A stretch of 64,000 nt of DNA from Aerococcus urinaehominis (GTDB taxonomy: Bacteria > Bacillota > Bacilli > Lactobacillales > Aerococcaceae): NCBI RefSeq assembly GCF_001543245.1, contig NZ_CP014163.1, positions 1,036,387 through 1,100,386 of the forward strand, in the 5' to 3' direction. The position numbers and the translations under genes are program-made. The notes below the pieces were generated by a model. That model ran no database searches, was not told the origin of the DNA, and saw only the letters and a list, made by a program, of their open reading frames with translations. Below, piece after piece: positions 8,895-21,885 of this stretch; position 1 is the first letter of the stretch, and every line of letters begins with the position of its first letter.

Positions 8895-9819
8895 GAAAAA
8901 ATCTGGTTTAGGCCAGGGCATGGGGGCTTTCTTTAACACAGATGCAATCTACCAATCAGAGGTTAAGGCTGAAAATAAATTTGAAGACCCCCAACTTAAG
9001 GCCCAACAAGAGGCCCAGGGGCAGGTGAGTGAATTAGCAGTTGATGAGATTCGTCCTAATCCCTATCAACCTCGCCATCATTTTGACCAAGAAGCCTTAC
9101 AAGAATTGGCCCAGTCAATTAAGCAAACTGGTCTATTCCAACCCATTACTGTAAGACAATCAACCATTAAGGGTTATGAATTAATCGCCGGTGAACGCCG
9201 GTTACGAGCCGCTAAGTTGGCTGGTTTAGAAACCATCCCAGCTATTGTCCGTGATGTTACTGATAGCCAAATGGTTGAAATGGCCATCGTTGAAAATTTA
9301 CAGCGTGAAGACCTAAATCCTATTGAAGAGGCCATGGCCTATCAACAAATGATGGACCAGTTAAGTTTAACCCAAGCCCAGGTGGCTGATCGTCTGACTA
9401 AGAGCCGGTCCCATGTCGCTAATCACTTGCGACTCCTAAGACTAAATCCTGAAGTCCAAGAGATGGTGCAAACCGGTCAGCTTTCTATGGGACAGGCTAG
9501 GACGCTATTAGGACTGAAACATCATCAGGACCAGGTTAAATTAGCTCATAAAGTAGTTGATGAGGGTATGACCGTTAGGCAGCTAGAAGATTTAGTACAA
9601 GCTTTGAATGAACCAGCTGAAGTCACCCGAATTAGCCAAAATGACCCTGTCCAAGTTCCTGCTTATGTACGTGAGAGTGAAGATAAATTAATGGACAAGT
9701 TTGGCACGGCTGTTAAAATTAAAAGCCGTGGCCACAAGGGCAAAATTGAAATTGAATACCTATCAGAAGAGGATTTAACCCGAATTCTTGACCTACTTGA
9801 TGTACGGATTGATGATTAA
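8878..9819 (+). CDS. parB: Chromosome partitioning protein ParB (Spo0J), CTPase
   Basis: The 313-residue protein has the ParB N-terminal CTP-binding domain: the box with RPNPYQPR near residue 60 and GERRLRA near 105. It also has a helix-turn-helix region (LTQAQVADRLTKSRSHVANHLRLL, about 160-185) for parS binding, and a short dimerisation tail. It loads onto parS near the origin and recruits SMC. It overlaps parA, implying translational coupling. No parS site (TGTTTCACGTGAAACA) was found by eye in this window. Confidence 0.95.
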   Translation: MTKQNKKKSGLGQGMGAFFNTDAIYQSEVKAENKFEDPQLKAQQEAQGQVSELAVDEIRPNPYQPRHHFDQEALQELAQSIKQTGLFQPITVRQSTIKGYELIAGERRLRAAKLAGLETIPAIVRDVTDSQMVEMAIVENLQREDLNPIEEAMAYQQMMDQLSLTQAQVADRLTKSRSHVANHLRLLRLNPEVQEMVQTGQLSMGQARTLLGLKHHQDQVKLAHKVVDEGMTVRQLEDLVQALNEPAEVTRISQNDPVQVPAYVRESEDKLMDKFGTAVKIKSRGHKGKIEIEYLSEEDLTRILDLLDVRIDD

Positions 9820-9833
9820 TTGAGGTGTCATAT

Positions 9834-10040
9834 ATGGTAAGTAAAGAATATGGATTAGCTGATATTGTGGAAATGAAAAAGCCCCATCCTTGCGGTGAGA
9901 ACGCTTGGAAAATTATTCGGATGGGAGCTGATATCCGAATTAAATGCCAGGGGTGTGGCCAGCCAGTGATGATGCCCCGCCGTGAGTTCGAGAAAAAAAT
10001 GAAGAAAGTTAGTCAACCTGCTCAAGCAGAGACAGAATAA
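9834..10040 (+). CDS. DUF951 family small protein
   Basis: The 68-residue product matches the DUF951 (YyzM-like) family found between parB and ychF in many Firmicutes. It has the core DIVEMKKPHPCGxxxW, followed by RMGADIRIKCxGC. Three cysteines (HPCG and CQGCG) suggest possible metal or nucleic-acid binding, but the function is unknown. I chose ATG 9834, 6 bases after GAGGTG; the GTG at 9825 is part of that ribosome binding site. It begins 14 bases after parB, so it is very likely in the same operon. Confidence 0.88.
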   Translation: MVSKEYGLADIVEMKKPHPCGENAWKIIRMGADIRIKCQGCGQPVMMPRREFEKKMKKVSQPAQAETE

Positions 10041-10062
10041 ATTAAGAAAAGAGTGAAAATGA

Positions 10063-11160
10063 ATGGCTTTAACAGCTGGAATTGTGGGCCTACCTAATGT
10101 TGGTAAGTCAACTTTATTTAATGCAATTACTAAATCCTCAGTTGAGGCAGCCAATTATCCCTTTGCCACTATCGATCCTAATGTTGGGGTAGTTGAAGTA
10201 CCTGATCAGCGTCTGGATGATATTACAGAAAAAGTAAACCCTAAAAAGACTGTACCAACAACTTTTGAGTTTACTGATATTGCTGGTATCGTAAAGGGGG
10301 CAAGCAAGGGTGAGGGCCTAGGTAATAAATTTTTAGCTAATATTCGGGAAGTGGATGCTATTTGCCATGTTGTCCGTTGCTTTGCTGATGAAAATATCAC
10401 CCACGTATCTGGGGGTATAGATCCTAAGGATGATATTGAAACCATCAACTTAGAATTGATTTTAGCCGACCTGGAGTCAGTATCTAAGCGCTATGAAAAA
10501 GCTGTGAAAATGGCTAAGTCAAAAGATCACGACGCAGTTGTAGAGGCTGAGGTTTTAGGGAAAATAAAAGCCTGCTTGGAAGATTCTAAGCCTGCCCGCC
10601 TGGCTGATCTTAATGAGGAAGAAACAGCTGTTGCTAAGCAACTTTTCCTTCTAACCATGAAGCCAGTGCTTTATGTTGCTAACGTAGAGGAATCAGAAGC
10701 CGCCGGTGATGGTAATGAATATGTCGACCAGGTACGGGAAATTGCTGACCAAGAAGGGGCCGAAGTTGTCATCGTATCGGCCAAAATTGAGGAAGATTTG
10801 GCCACTCTTGATGATGAGGAGCGAGCTATGTTTTTAGAAGATCTTGGTTTGGACCAATCAGGTTTGGATGTCTTGATCCAAAAAGCTTATACGCTATTAG
10901 GCTTAGCTACTTACTTTACAGCTGGTGAACAGGAAGTACGTGCCTGGACCTTTAAAAAGGGGATGAAGGCACCTCAAGCAGCTGGCGTTATTCACTCTGA
11001 TTTCGAGCGTGGCTTTATCCGAGCTGAGACCGTATCTTATGAAGACTTGATGACTTATGGGTCGATGCAAGCTTGCAAGGAGCACGGTCGTTATCGCTCA
11101 GAAGGCAAGGATTATCTTGTGCAAGACGGCGATATTATGTTATTTAGATTTAACGTGTAG
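10063..11160 (+). CDS. ychF: Redox-regulated ATPase/GTPase YchF (OLA1)
   Basis: YchF is a universally conserved Obg-family P-loop NTPase that prefers ATP, binds ribosomes and affects translation and stress responses. The 365-residue protein has G1 GLPNVGKST (residues 8-16), the segment NYPFATIDPN, DIAGIVKGAS (G3) and the C-terminal TGS domain with DFERGFIRAETV. The normal bacterial length is 363-367. It lies 22 bases after the DUF951 gene, an arrangement conserved in Lactobacillales. Confidence 0.97.
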   Translation: MALTAGIVGLPNVGKSTLFNAITKSSVEAANYPFATIDPNVGVVEVPDQRLDDITEKVNPKKTVPTTFEFTDIAGIVKGASKGEGLGNKFLANIREVDAICHVVRCFADENITHVSGGIDPKDDIETINLELILADLESVSKRYEKAVKMAKSKDHDAVVEAEVLGKIKACLEDSKPARLADLNEEETAVAKQLFLLTMKPVLYVANVEESEAAGDGNEYVDQVREIADQEGAEVVIVSAKIEEDLATLDDEERAMFLEDLGLDQSGLDVLIQKAYTLLGLATYFTAGEQEVRAWTFKKGMKAPQAAGVIHSDFERGFIRAETVSYEDLMTYGSMQACKEHGRYRSEGKDYLVQDGDIMLFRFNV

Positions 11161-11168
11161 GTGAAATA

Positions 11169-11876
11169 ATGACTGAAGAACAACAAGTAAATGGCCAGGC
11201 TGAAACTCAGGCCCGCCAGGCTAAAATAAAAGAACTTTACCCTCAACTAACCAAACGTAACGCTGATTTTATGCATCAATTTAATCGTTATTTTGATACT
11301 CAGGCCTATAAGGGGGACGGTCAGTTACTAGAATTAACGATGCTAGAGGACTTAGTGGCTGGACAAAAAGAAGGACGGACGGCCCAACAATTATATGGTC
11401 AACCTAGCCTATATGCTCAAACAGTTGTTCAGGGTAGCCGGGAGCAACCAGCTTACCAAGGTAATAATCCCTTCTGGCACTATTGGTTAGAAGGCGGTTT
11501 ATTTATCGGGGGGCTATTTGCAGCTGTTTCTGGGATAACCATGTTATTGAATTCTGGCAACAACGCTGATCAGGCAACCGGCCTAGTAACCTTAATTTTA
11601 AACTTTATTTTTGGCGGTCTAGCGATTGCTGTTTTAACTAAGTTTCAACCTGACACCAGCAAGCCTAAAGGGCAACAAGGCTTGGGGCGTTATATAGGAG
11701 TTGCGGTAGTCACCCTAATTGTTTGGATTATATTTATTACTGGTTCGGCAGTTCTAATTCCGTCAACTTTAAATATTCAGCTACCAGCCTTCGTATATAT
11801 CGCGATTGCTGCCTTATCTTTTGTGGGGCGCTGGTGGTTTAAGAAAGAGTATAATATCAAGTCATCAATTTTCTAA
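11169..11876 (+). CDS. DUF1129 family membrane protein
   Basis: The 235-residue protein has a soluble N-terminal half of about 105 residues (KELYPQLTKRNADFMHQ...) followed by four predicted membrane helices (about 112-132, 142-160, 175-195 and 205-222). This matches the DUF1129 family, which in lactic acid bacteria often follows ychF. Its function is not known. It starts 8 bases after the ychF stop and ends at a terminator, so it is the last gene of the parA-parB-DUF951-ychF unit. Confidence 0.8.
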   Translation: MTEEQQVNGQAETQARQAKIKELYPQLTKRNADFMHQFNRYFDTQAYKGDGQLLELTMLEDLVAGQKEGRTAQQLYGQPSLYAQTVVQGSREQPAYQGNNPFWHYWLEGGLFIGGLFAAVSGITMLLNSGNNADQATGLVTLILNFIFGGLAIAVLTKFQPDTSKPKGQQGLGRYIGVAVVTLIVWIIFITGSAVLIPSTLNIQLPAFVYIAIAALSFVGRWWFKKEYNIKSSIF

Positions 11877-11884
11877 TTTTATTA

Positions 11885-11914
11885 GGGCTTCTAGTTTTAA
11901 CTAGGAGCTTTTTT
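11885..11914 (+). terminator. Terminator after DUF1129 gene
   Basis: A 10-12 bp stem (GGGCTTCTAGTT with AACTAGGAGCTT, allowing G-U pairs) is followed by a T tract to 11914. Confidence 0.85.
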
Positions 11915-12037
11915 GGTTACAATAGAAGATATTATAGGTTAGCAAACTTAGTGATTTCTTAAGTATCTATAAAGTGAATCTATACAATTTATAAGCTATG
12001 TTTTGCTAAAATATATAAAAGCGAAAGGGGTATTATC

Positions 12038-12733
12038 ATGAAAATTTTAGTTGTTGATGACGACAAGGAAATTGTTGAATTACTAACAATCTATGCCAGT
12101 AATGAAGGTTATGAAGTTGTTCAAGCCTTTGATGGTGAAGAAGCCCTGAAAAAAATCGTCGAACATCCAGATATTAATTTGATTATTTTAGATATTATGA
12201 TGCCAGGTAAGGATGGTGTAACGGTTGTTAAGGAATTACGAAGCCGTGACGTCGCAACGCCGATTATTCTTTTATCAGCTAAATCCACTGACATGGATAA
12301 GATTACTGGTTTGACCACTGGCGCAGATGACTATGTTACCAAGCCTTTTAATCCGCTAGAGGTAATGGCTAGAGTAAAATCTTTGTTACGTCGAGCCAAT
12401 ATGGAGACTGATGTCAATTCAGACTTGATTGAAGTTGGGCCACTAATAATTGAAAAAAATTCTCATGAAGTAAAAACTATTGAAGGTGTCGAAATTCAAT
12501 TAACAGCTTTAGAATTTGGCATTTTATACTTATTAGCTAGCCACCCTAATACAGTTTTCTCAGCTGATGAAATTTTTGAGCGGGTATGGCAGCAAGAGTC
12601 AGTTGTTTCAGCTAAAACTGTTATGGTCCATGTTAGCCATTTACGCGACAAGTTAGAAGCGGCTACCGGTGGCGACAAGGTTATTTCAACGGTCTGGGGA
12701 GTTGGCTATAAAATTTCAGCGCCTAGCAAATAG
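12038..12733 (+). CDS. OmpR-family response regulator, VanR-like
   Basis: The 231-residue protein has a receiver domain (residues 1-118) with the acidic pocket DDD at 7-9, phospho-acceptor Asp52 (LIILDIMMPG), and Thr/Lys switch residues (TKPF). A C-terminal OmpR-type winged helix follows (about 130-228; LTALEFGILYLLASHP, VWGVGYK). The receiver most resembles VanR-type regulators (KITGLTTGADDYVTKPF), unlike WalR. The sensor kinase gene follows immediately, and behind it a D,D-carboxypeptidase gene, which is the likely target. The signal is unknown. Confidence 0.9.
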   Translation: MKILVVDDDKEIVELLTIYASNEGYEVVQAFDGEEALKKIVEHPDINLIILDIMMPGKDGVTVVKELRSRDVATPIILLSAKSTDMDKITGLTTGADDYVTKPFNPLEVMARVKSLLRRANMETDVNSDLIEVGPLIIEKNSHEVKTIEGVEIQLTALEFGILYLLASHPNTVFSADEIFERVWQQESVVSAKTVMVHVSHLRDKLEAATGGDKVISTVWGVGYKISAPSK

Positions 12734-12778
12734 TGGGTGTCCTAGCTAGTATGGTTATTGAGGATGAGGTGTGTTGCG

Positions 12779-13930
12779 GTGTCTAGAAAAAACAAGAAAA
12801 AAAGTAGAATTGACTTAGAACTTTTTCTAGAGGCTATGGGGACTCTATCCGGGCTGGTCATCATTTATTTCGGCCTAATGTTTGTGGCAATTTCTGTTTA
12901 TGATGTTTACCTGCCTTACCTATTAGTAAATTATCCTGATATTGGCGTTTTCTTTCTTTCTAACCAGGATTATTTTTTTGTCGGTGCTAGTGTTATTTAC
13001 ATTATTTTGTCTCTTGCCATGGTGGTTAATCGAATTCTGAAGCGTCGTCAAGCAATTCAATTAACATACATTTTGGATGAGCTCCATTATATTGCTCAGG
13101 GACACTATGACCACCGGATTTCGACCCAGCATTCCGCTGATATGCGGCCTATTGTAGAAAGTATTAACCGATTGGTTGAGTCAACTACTCGGGCTATGGC
13201 AGAAGAGCGTCGGGTTGAGCAGACGAAAGATGAATTAATTACTAATATGAGTCATGACATCCGAACCCCACTTACCTCAATAATTGGCTACTTGGGTCTT
13301 TTAAATGAAGGACAGTATAAGAGTCAAGCGGAATTAGAAAAATATGTCAGTATTGCCTTTAAAAAATCCTTACAATTGCAGCATATGGTAGAAGATTTGT
13401 TTGAATACACAAAGGTTAGGCAAGTTAATCTTAAATTAGATATCCAAACAGTAGTTGTTCCCCGTTTAATGGATCAAATTGCGGTTGAATTTGAAATGGA
13501 GGCCCAGGCTGTTGGCCGGCAGATTATCGTTGATTACCAGCCTGATTCATTTTCAATTGAAATTGATTCTGAAAAATTAGCTAGGGTTTTCAATAATTTA
13601 GTGACTAACGCTATTAAATATGGTCGCGATGGCCACTATATCCGCTTGTGGGCCCGACAAAATAACCAGGAAACGCAATTTATGGTTGAAAATGATGGTC
13701 TGATTATTCCTGGCGACCAGTTGGAAAATATCTTCCAACGTTTTTACCGGGGAAACATTGCTAGGTCACCAGGAACAGAGGGTAGTGGTCTGGGGTTGGC
13801 AATAGCACAAAGTATCGTTGAGCTTCATCATGGTCAAATTAGTGTGGCCTCAGACGCCCAATCCACCCGATTTATATTTAAGATACCTAACCACTATGCG
13901 TTTAAGGATGAGGAGGAATGTCATGATTAA
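12779..13930 (+). CDS. Sensor histidine kinase, VanS-like
   Basis: The 383-residue kinase has two transmembrane helices (about 18-42 and 67-87) with only a short extracytoplasmic loop, then a HAMP-like linker. The HisKA box is NMSHDIRTPLTS with phospho-His near residue 159. The HATPase domain shows the N box (NNLVTNAIKYG), a G1-like motif and the G2 box GSGLGLAI. I chose GTG 12779: ATGAGGTG at 12764-12771 is well spaced for it, whereas the ATG inside that sequence is not. Its stop overlaps the next gene's start by 8 bases. The close fit to VanS suggests cell-wall stress sensing, but glycopeptide resistance genes proper are absent. Confidence 0.88.
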   Translation: MSRKNKKKSRIDLELFLEAMGTLSGLVIIYFGLMFVAISVYDVYLPYLLVNYPDIGVFFLSNQDYFFVGASVIYIILSLAMVVNRILKRRQAIQLTYILDELHYIAQGHYDHRISTQHSADMRPIVESINRLVESTTRAMAEERRVEQTKDELITNMSHDIRTPLTSIIGYLGLLNEGQYKSQAELEKYVSIAFKKSLQLQHMVEDLFEYTKVRQVNLKLDIQTVVVPRLMDQIAVEFEMEAQAVGRQIIVDYQPDSFSIEIDSEKLARVFNNLVTNAIKYGRDGHYIRLWARQNNQETQFMVENDGLIIPGDQLENIFQRFYRGNIARSPGTEGSGLGLAIAQSIVELHHGQISVASDAQSTRFIFKIPNHYAFKDEEECHD

Positions 13931-15311
13931 AAGACAAGTCATCGGTTTAGCTTGTAGTATAATGTTTCTAGCCAGCTTAATACCTAATCCAGTTCAGGCG
14001 GCAGGAGATAAAAAAGATGATTTGGCGACTTTTAGCCAGACTGTTAAGAAGGACCAAAACCTTGATATCAACGCTGCTTATGCAATTGATGAAGAAACAG
14101 GTCAAGTTTTAATAGACCTGGACGGTCATACTAAATATGGGATTGCCTCCTTAACTAAGCTATTATCTTTATTTATTGTTTATGATCAAATAGCTGCTGG
14201 TCGAATGAGTATGGACACCAAAATTCCGATTAGTCCAGCATTATCTGCTTTATCTGTTGGTGAAGACCTCTCAAATGTACCGTTGGAGGAAAGAGATGAT
14301 TTCTATACGGTTTCCCAGCTAATCGATATGGTAATTGTTGGTTCAGCTAATGCTGCTACTACCGCATTGGCTAGCTATATTGCTGGCAGCGAACCAGCCT
14401 TTATCGAAAATTATATGAAACCTAAATTAGCGGAGCTAGGGATTGATGATTATGCCATTTATACAGCTTCGGGATTAAGTGGGGACCACTTAATCACTGA
14501 AGATGGTAGTGTTTCGCCATTTGAAAATGAAGATGAGAATGCTTTATCAGCGCGAGATTTGACTTATCTTACTAGAGAACTTATTCACCGCTACCCCGAT
14601 GTTTTGGCGCGCAGTCAGCAGGTCTATGTCGATTTTCAAATGAACGAAGAACAATCTTTCCCAGTGGGCAACTCTAATTTATTTCTGCCCGGCCTACGCT
14701 ATGAGCGTCCGGATGTGTATGGTATTAAAACTGGCACAGAGGATTTTAGTGGTAGTAGCATCGTTATCCAATCTGAAATAGGTGGGCGAAAGATTATTTT
14801 GACTTGCTTGGGTGCTAAGGATAATGATCAGCGCTTTATTCAAACTGCTAATATTCTTGATAGCCTGCAAAATAAACTGACCTGGCAGACCTTACAAATT
14901 GAGGGTGAGTTAGTAGTACCAGAAAGCGATGTTCGCGTTCATGATGGGCGTATTAAAACAGTTGACCTTGAGTATAAAAATAATGCAGGGGCCTTCTTCC
15001 CCAATAACTATAATCCGAGCCAATCAAATCAATTGCATTTTAGTCAGACATGGCAGTATGATATTAACGGCAATATAGTAGTTAATGCGCCTTTAGACCA
15101 AGAAAAACCTGTTAATACCAGCTTGCTAAGCAATGACTTTTATCAAAATATTGAAGATCAACCAGGAATAATTAATTACCTAGTGCCGGCTGAGAATGTT
15201 CCTCGGGTATCATTTGTGGTACAAATCGCACGGCTTATGAGTGAAATGTTTGGATCTTGGCAAGATTGGTTGCGTAGTTTTTTACAAGAGCATCAGATAA
15301 TTGGAAGGTGA
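13923..15311 (+). CDS. Secreted serine-type D-Ala-D-Ala carboxypeptidase (DacA/PBP5 family)
   Basis: The 462-residue exported protein has a signal peptide of about 25 residues (hydrophobic [12 protein letters not shown], cleavage near QAA). The three penicillin-binding signatures are present: SLTK with Ser76, SAN near residue 142, and KTG near residue 269. A PBP5 C-terminal domain and a C-terminal amphipathic helix ([17 protein letters not shown]) for membrane attachment follow. It trims the terminal D-Ala from stem pentapeptides. ATG 13923 has AGGAGG 6 bases upstream and overlaps the kinase stop. Tight coupling to the two-component system suggests it is its regulated output. Confidence 0.9.
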   Translation: MIKRQVIGLACSIMFLASLIPNPVQAAGDKKDDLATFSQTVKKDQNLDINAAYAIDEETGQVLIDLDGHTKYGIASLTKLLSLFIVYDQIAAGRMSMDTKIPISPALSALSVGEDLSNVPLEERDDFYTVSQLIDMVIVGSANAATTALASYIAGSEPAFIENYMKPKLAELGIDDYAIYTASGLSGDHLITEDGSVSPFENEDENALSARDLTYLTRELIHRYPDVLARSQQVYVDFQMNEEQSFPVGNSNLFLPGLRYERPDVYGIKTGTEDFSGSSIVIQSEIGGRKIILTCLGAKDNDQRFIQTANILDSLQNKLTWQTLQIEGELVVPESDVRVHDGRIKTVDLEYKNNAGAFFPNNYNPSQSNQLHFSQTWQYDINGNIVVNAPLDQEKPVNTSLLSNDFYQNIEDQPGIINYLVPAENVPRVSFVVQIARLMSEMFGSWQDWLRSFLQEHQIIGR

Positions 15312-15316
15312 TAATA

Positions 15317-15838
15317 ATGTCAAAAGAAGTTGCAATATTTGCTGGGGGTTGTTTTTGGTGCATGGTTAAACCCTTTGAAGAAACTCCCGGAATTTTAAAT
15401 GTCGTTTCAGGGTATACAGGCGGCCATACTGAAAATCCAACATATCAAGAAGTTTGTAGTGGTGAAACTGGTCACACTGAAGCAGTTGAAATTACCTTTG
15501 ATAATGATCAAATTACTTATGAGGAATTACTTGATATATACTGGCAACAAACTGATCCAACAGACGCTATGGGTCAGTTTGCTGATCGGGGCTCTTCATA
15601 CCGACCTGAAATTTTCTACACCAGCTTAGATCAGCAGACAGCAGCTCAAGCTTCTAAAGAAGCCTTGGCAGCAAGTGGCCGTTTTAACCAGCCCATTGTC
15701 ACAAATATCACACCAGCTTCCAGCTTTTATCCGGCAGAGGACTATCATCAACAGTTTTATAAAAAAAATCCTGACCATTATAATCGTTACCGTTCATTAT
15801 CAGGACGGCAGGATTTTATCGATAATGAGTGGCAATAA
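15317..15838 (+). CDS. msrA: Peptide methionine sulfoxide reductase MsrA
   Basis: MsrA reduces methionine-S-sulfoxide in proteins. The 173-residue product carries the catalytic motif GCFWC with Cys12 as nucleophile, the GYTGG segment, and the family motif [21 protein letters not shown] 15317 is preceded by GGAAGGTG at 15303-15310. It begins 6 bases after the carboxypeptidase stop, so it is likely co-transcribed with the two-component operon. No MsrB domain or gene is next to it. Confidence 0.95.
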   Translation: MSKEVAIFAGGCFWCMVKPFEETPGILNVVSGYTGGHTENPTYQEVCSGETGHTEAVEITFDNDQITYEELLDIYWQQTDPTDAMGQFADRGSSYRPEIFYTSLDQQTAAQASKEALAASGRFNQPIVTNITPASSFYPAEDYHQQFYKKNPDHYNRYRSLSGRQDFIDNEWQ

Positions 15839-15853
15839 GAGATTATTAATTTG

Positions 15854-15890
15854 AGGTGTTGGTGATTATTGAATCATCGACACCTTTTTT
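15854..15890 (+). terminator. Terminator after msrA
   Basis: AGGTGT (15854-15859) and ACACCT (15880-15885) form the base of a long imperfect hairpin, which ends in a T tract. Its arms closely resemble those of the terminator at 21580-21615 on the other side of the rRNA operon. Confidence 0.85.
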
Positions 15891-15901
15891 ATAAAAAAGA
15901 C

Positions 15902-16116
15902 TTGCATTGTAGTATATAATTTGATAATATACTCTTTGTTCGATTTATAAGCCAAGCAGGAATTATCTCCTGGGGCAGGAACAAAAAAATATTTCAAAAA
16001 GTTCTTGACAGTTTATCGAGACCATGATAATATTTAGAAGTTGTCGCGAAACGAAAGTTTACGACAAAAAATATTTCAAAAAAGTTCTTGACAACAAATC
16101 AAGTACGTGATATATT
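15902..16116 (+). promoter_or_regulatory. Triple tandem rRNA promoters
   Basis: Three sigma-A promoters lie in series: TTGCAT/TAATAT (15902-15907, 15925-15930), TTGACA/TAATAT (16005-16010, 16028-16033) and TTGACA/TATATT (16088-16093, 16111-16116). All have 17-bp spacers and a TG one base before the -10. The second and third are preceded by nearly identical A-rich sequences of about 30 bases (15981-16010 and 16064-16093) that resemble UP elements. The rest of the 435-base gap to 16S is leader, with a hairpin at about 16039-16065 and a boxA-like CTTTGAAAAC at 16149-16158. Confidence 0.82.
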
Positions 16117-16273
16117 TAAGTAGTTGTCCCGAGCGGACAGCGATAGACCTTTGAAAACTGAACAAATAGACGAACCAAATGTGTAGGGCATCAACTTCGG
16201 TTGATGAACCAACAATTCAAATGATAGTCTGGACGAAGACTATAAAGACGTCAGCAATGAGCGTAGCTCAAAC

Positions 16274-17832
<1,559 letters not shown>

Positions 17833-17905
17833 TACGGAATGCACATTTGTCTATTTGTTTAGTTTTGAGAGGTCTATCTGAATTGAATATTCACGGACAA
17901 GTACC

Positions 17906-17979
<74 letters not shown>

Positions 17980-18019
17980 TTGCTATTTATTTAGCAATAT
18001 GGTATAATTTAATACCTAT

Positions 18020-18092
18020 GGGGGATTAGCTCAGCTGGGAGAGCGCCTGCTTTGCACGCAGGAGGTCAGCGGTTCGATCCCGCTATTCTCCA
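18020..18092 (+). tRNA. tRNA-Ala (TGC)
   Basis: Acceptor GGGGGAT (18020-18026) pairs with ATTCTCC (18085-18091) with two G-U pairs. The anticodon is TGC in CTTTGCACG context, and the T arm GGTTCGATCC is present. It is the second spacer tRNA. CCA is not encoded. Confidence 0.96.
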
Positions 18093-18252
18093 TTGCAAGG
18101 AAACTTGCACTTTGTTCTTTGAAAACTGAATACTGTAAGTAATAAACCATGAAAATCATTATTTCTACCAGGAGATAATGAGATTCAACAATTTTACCAA
18201 GAGTAAAAACCGAAAGAGTGAACACTCAATCGCGAATCATACAACTTAACCG

Positions 18253-21154
<2,902 letters not shown>

Positions 21155-21233
21155 AAGTGTTAGTTGTATGAGGGTTTAGCTTACAGATTCAGTTTTGAGC
21201 GAACAAAGCTCATAAAGATAAAATTGTGCGGTG

Positions 21234-21344
21234 ATGATGGCAAGAAGGTCACACCTGTTCCCATCCCGAACACAGAAGTTAAGCTTCTTAGCGCCGAATG
21301 TAGTTGGGGGTTGCCCCCTGTGAGACTAGGACGTCGCCGTGCAA
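21234..21344 (+). rRNA. 5S ribosomal RNA
   Basis: The sequence contains the 5S core (GGTCACACCTGTTCCCATCC, CGAACACAGAAGTTAAG) and complementary ends TTGTGCGG and CCGTGCAA. The length of about 111 nt by these ends is slightly short, so the boundaries may be off by a few bases. Confidence 0.93.
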
Positions 21345-21353
21345 TTTTTTTAT

Positions 21354-21427
21354 TCCGCAATAGCTCAGTTGGTAGTAGCGCTTGACTGTTAATCAAGATG
21401 TCGTAGGTTCGAGTCCTACTTGCGGAG
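21354..21427 (+). tRNA. tRNA-Asn (GTT)
   Basis: Acceptor TCCGCAA (21354-21360) pairs with TTGCGGA (21420-21426), discriminator G. The anticodon is GTT in the loop CTGTTAA. It follows 5S by 9 bases. CCA is not encoded. Confidence 0.96.
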
Positions 21428-21445
21428 TTTTTTTTATTTTATGTT

Positions 21446-21518
21446 GCTGCTGTAGCTCAGTCGGTAGAGCGTCGCCTTGGTAAGGCGGAGGTCACGGGTT
21501 CAAATCCCGTCAGTAGCT
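21446..21518 (+). tRNA. tRNA-Thr (GGT)
   Basis: Acceptor GCTGCTG (21446-21452) pairs with CAGTAGC (21511-21517) with one G-U pair. The anticodon loop TTGGTAA gives anticodon GGT. It is the last gene of the rRNA operon. CCA is not encoded. Confidence 0.95.
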
Positions 21519-21539
21519 TAAATAATATATGCCATGCAG

Positions 21540-21564
21540 ACTAGGACTTGCTCCTAGTTTTTTT
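21540..21564 (+). terminator. Terminator of the rRNA/tRNA operon
   Basis: ACTAGGA (21540-21546) and TCCTAGT (21552-21558) form a tight hairpin followed by seven T. Confidence 0.88.
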
Positions 21565-21847
21565 GGTTCTATATTTTTTGGTGTTGGTGAGTAAAAACTC
21601 ACTGACACCTTTTTTATATTTAGAATCACAAAAAGCTAGTGAATTCTTTATAATTAAGTTGACACACAAAATTACACCGGTGCCGTGGCTGTTGAGCAGA
21701 TGAACAATTCTCTAGAGACTCTAGCCTATGACTAGAAAAATAAAAAAGACCGAAGTCAAAACTTCGATCTTTAATACTACCAACACTATTTGACAAAGAG
21801 CCGTTTTTTTGTTCATAATAGAAGTTGATAGTGGCTTATATACTAAT
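21565..21847. other. Gene-free stretch with two further terminator-like hairpins
   Basis: No credible gene is present. A second rRNA-side terminator lies at 21580-21615 (GGTGT...ACACC then T6). A bidirectional hairpin AAAGACCGAAGT/ACTTCGATCTTT lies at 21745-21772. The 21616-21740 interval shows no recognisable signal. Confidence 0.7.
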
Positions 21848-21883
21848 AAAAAATCCAGTTGGTTTAACTCAACTGGATTTTTT
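21848..21883 (-). terminator. Terminator of the FAD-linked oxidase gene
   Basis: A 14-bp perfect stem (21848-21861 with 21870-21883) has A and T tracts at its ends. On the minus strand it lies just after the oxidase stop codon. Confidence 0.88.
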
Positions 21884-21885
21884 CA

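Noticed and set aside
1-12000. parS sites (TGTTTCACGTGAAACA) near parAB.
   Set aside because: I looked for the 16-base palindrome and close variants by eye and found none; sites may lie left of the window, near dnaA.
12038-13930. WalR/WalK as identity of the two-component pair.
   Set aside because: The kinase lacks the PAS region of WalK and the regulator's receiver fits VanR better; yycH/yycI/yycJ partners are absent.
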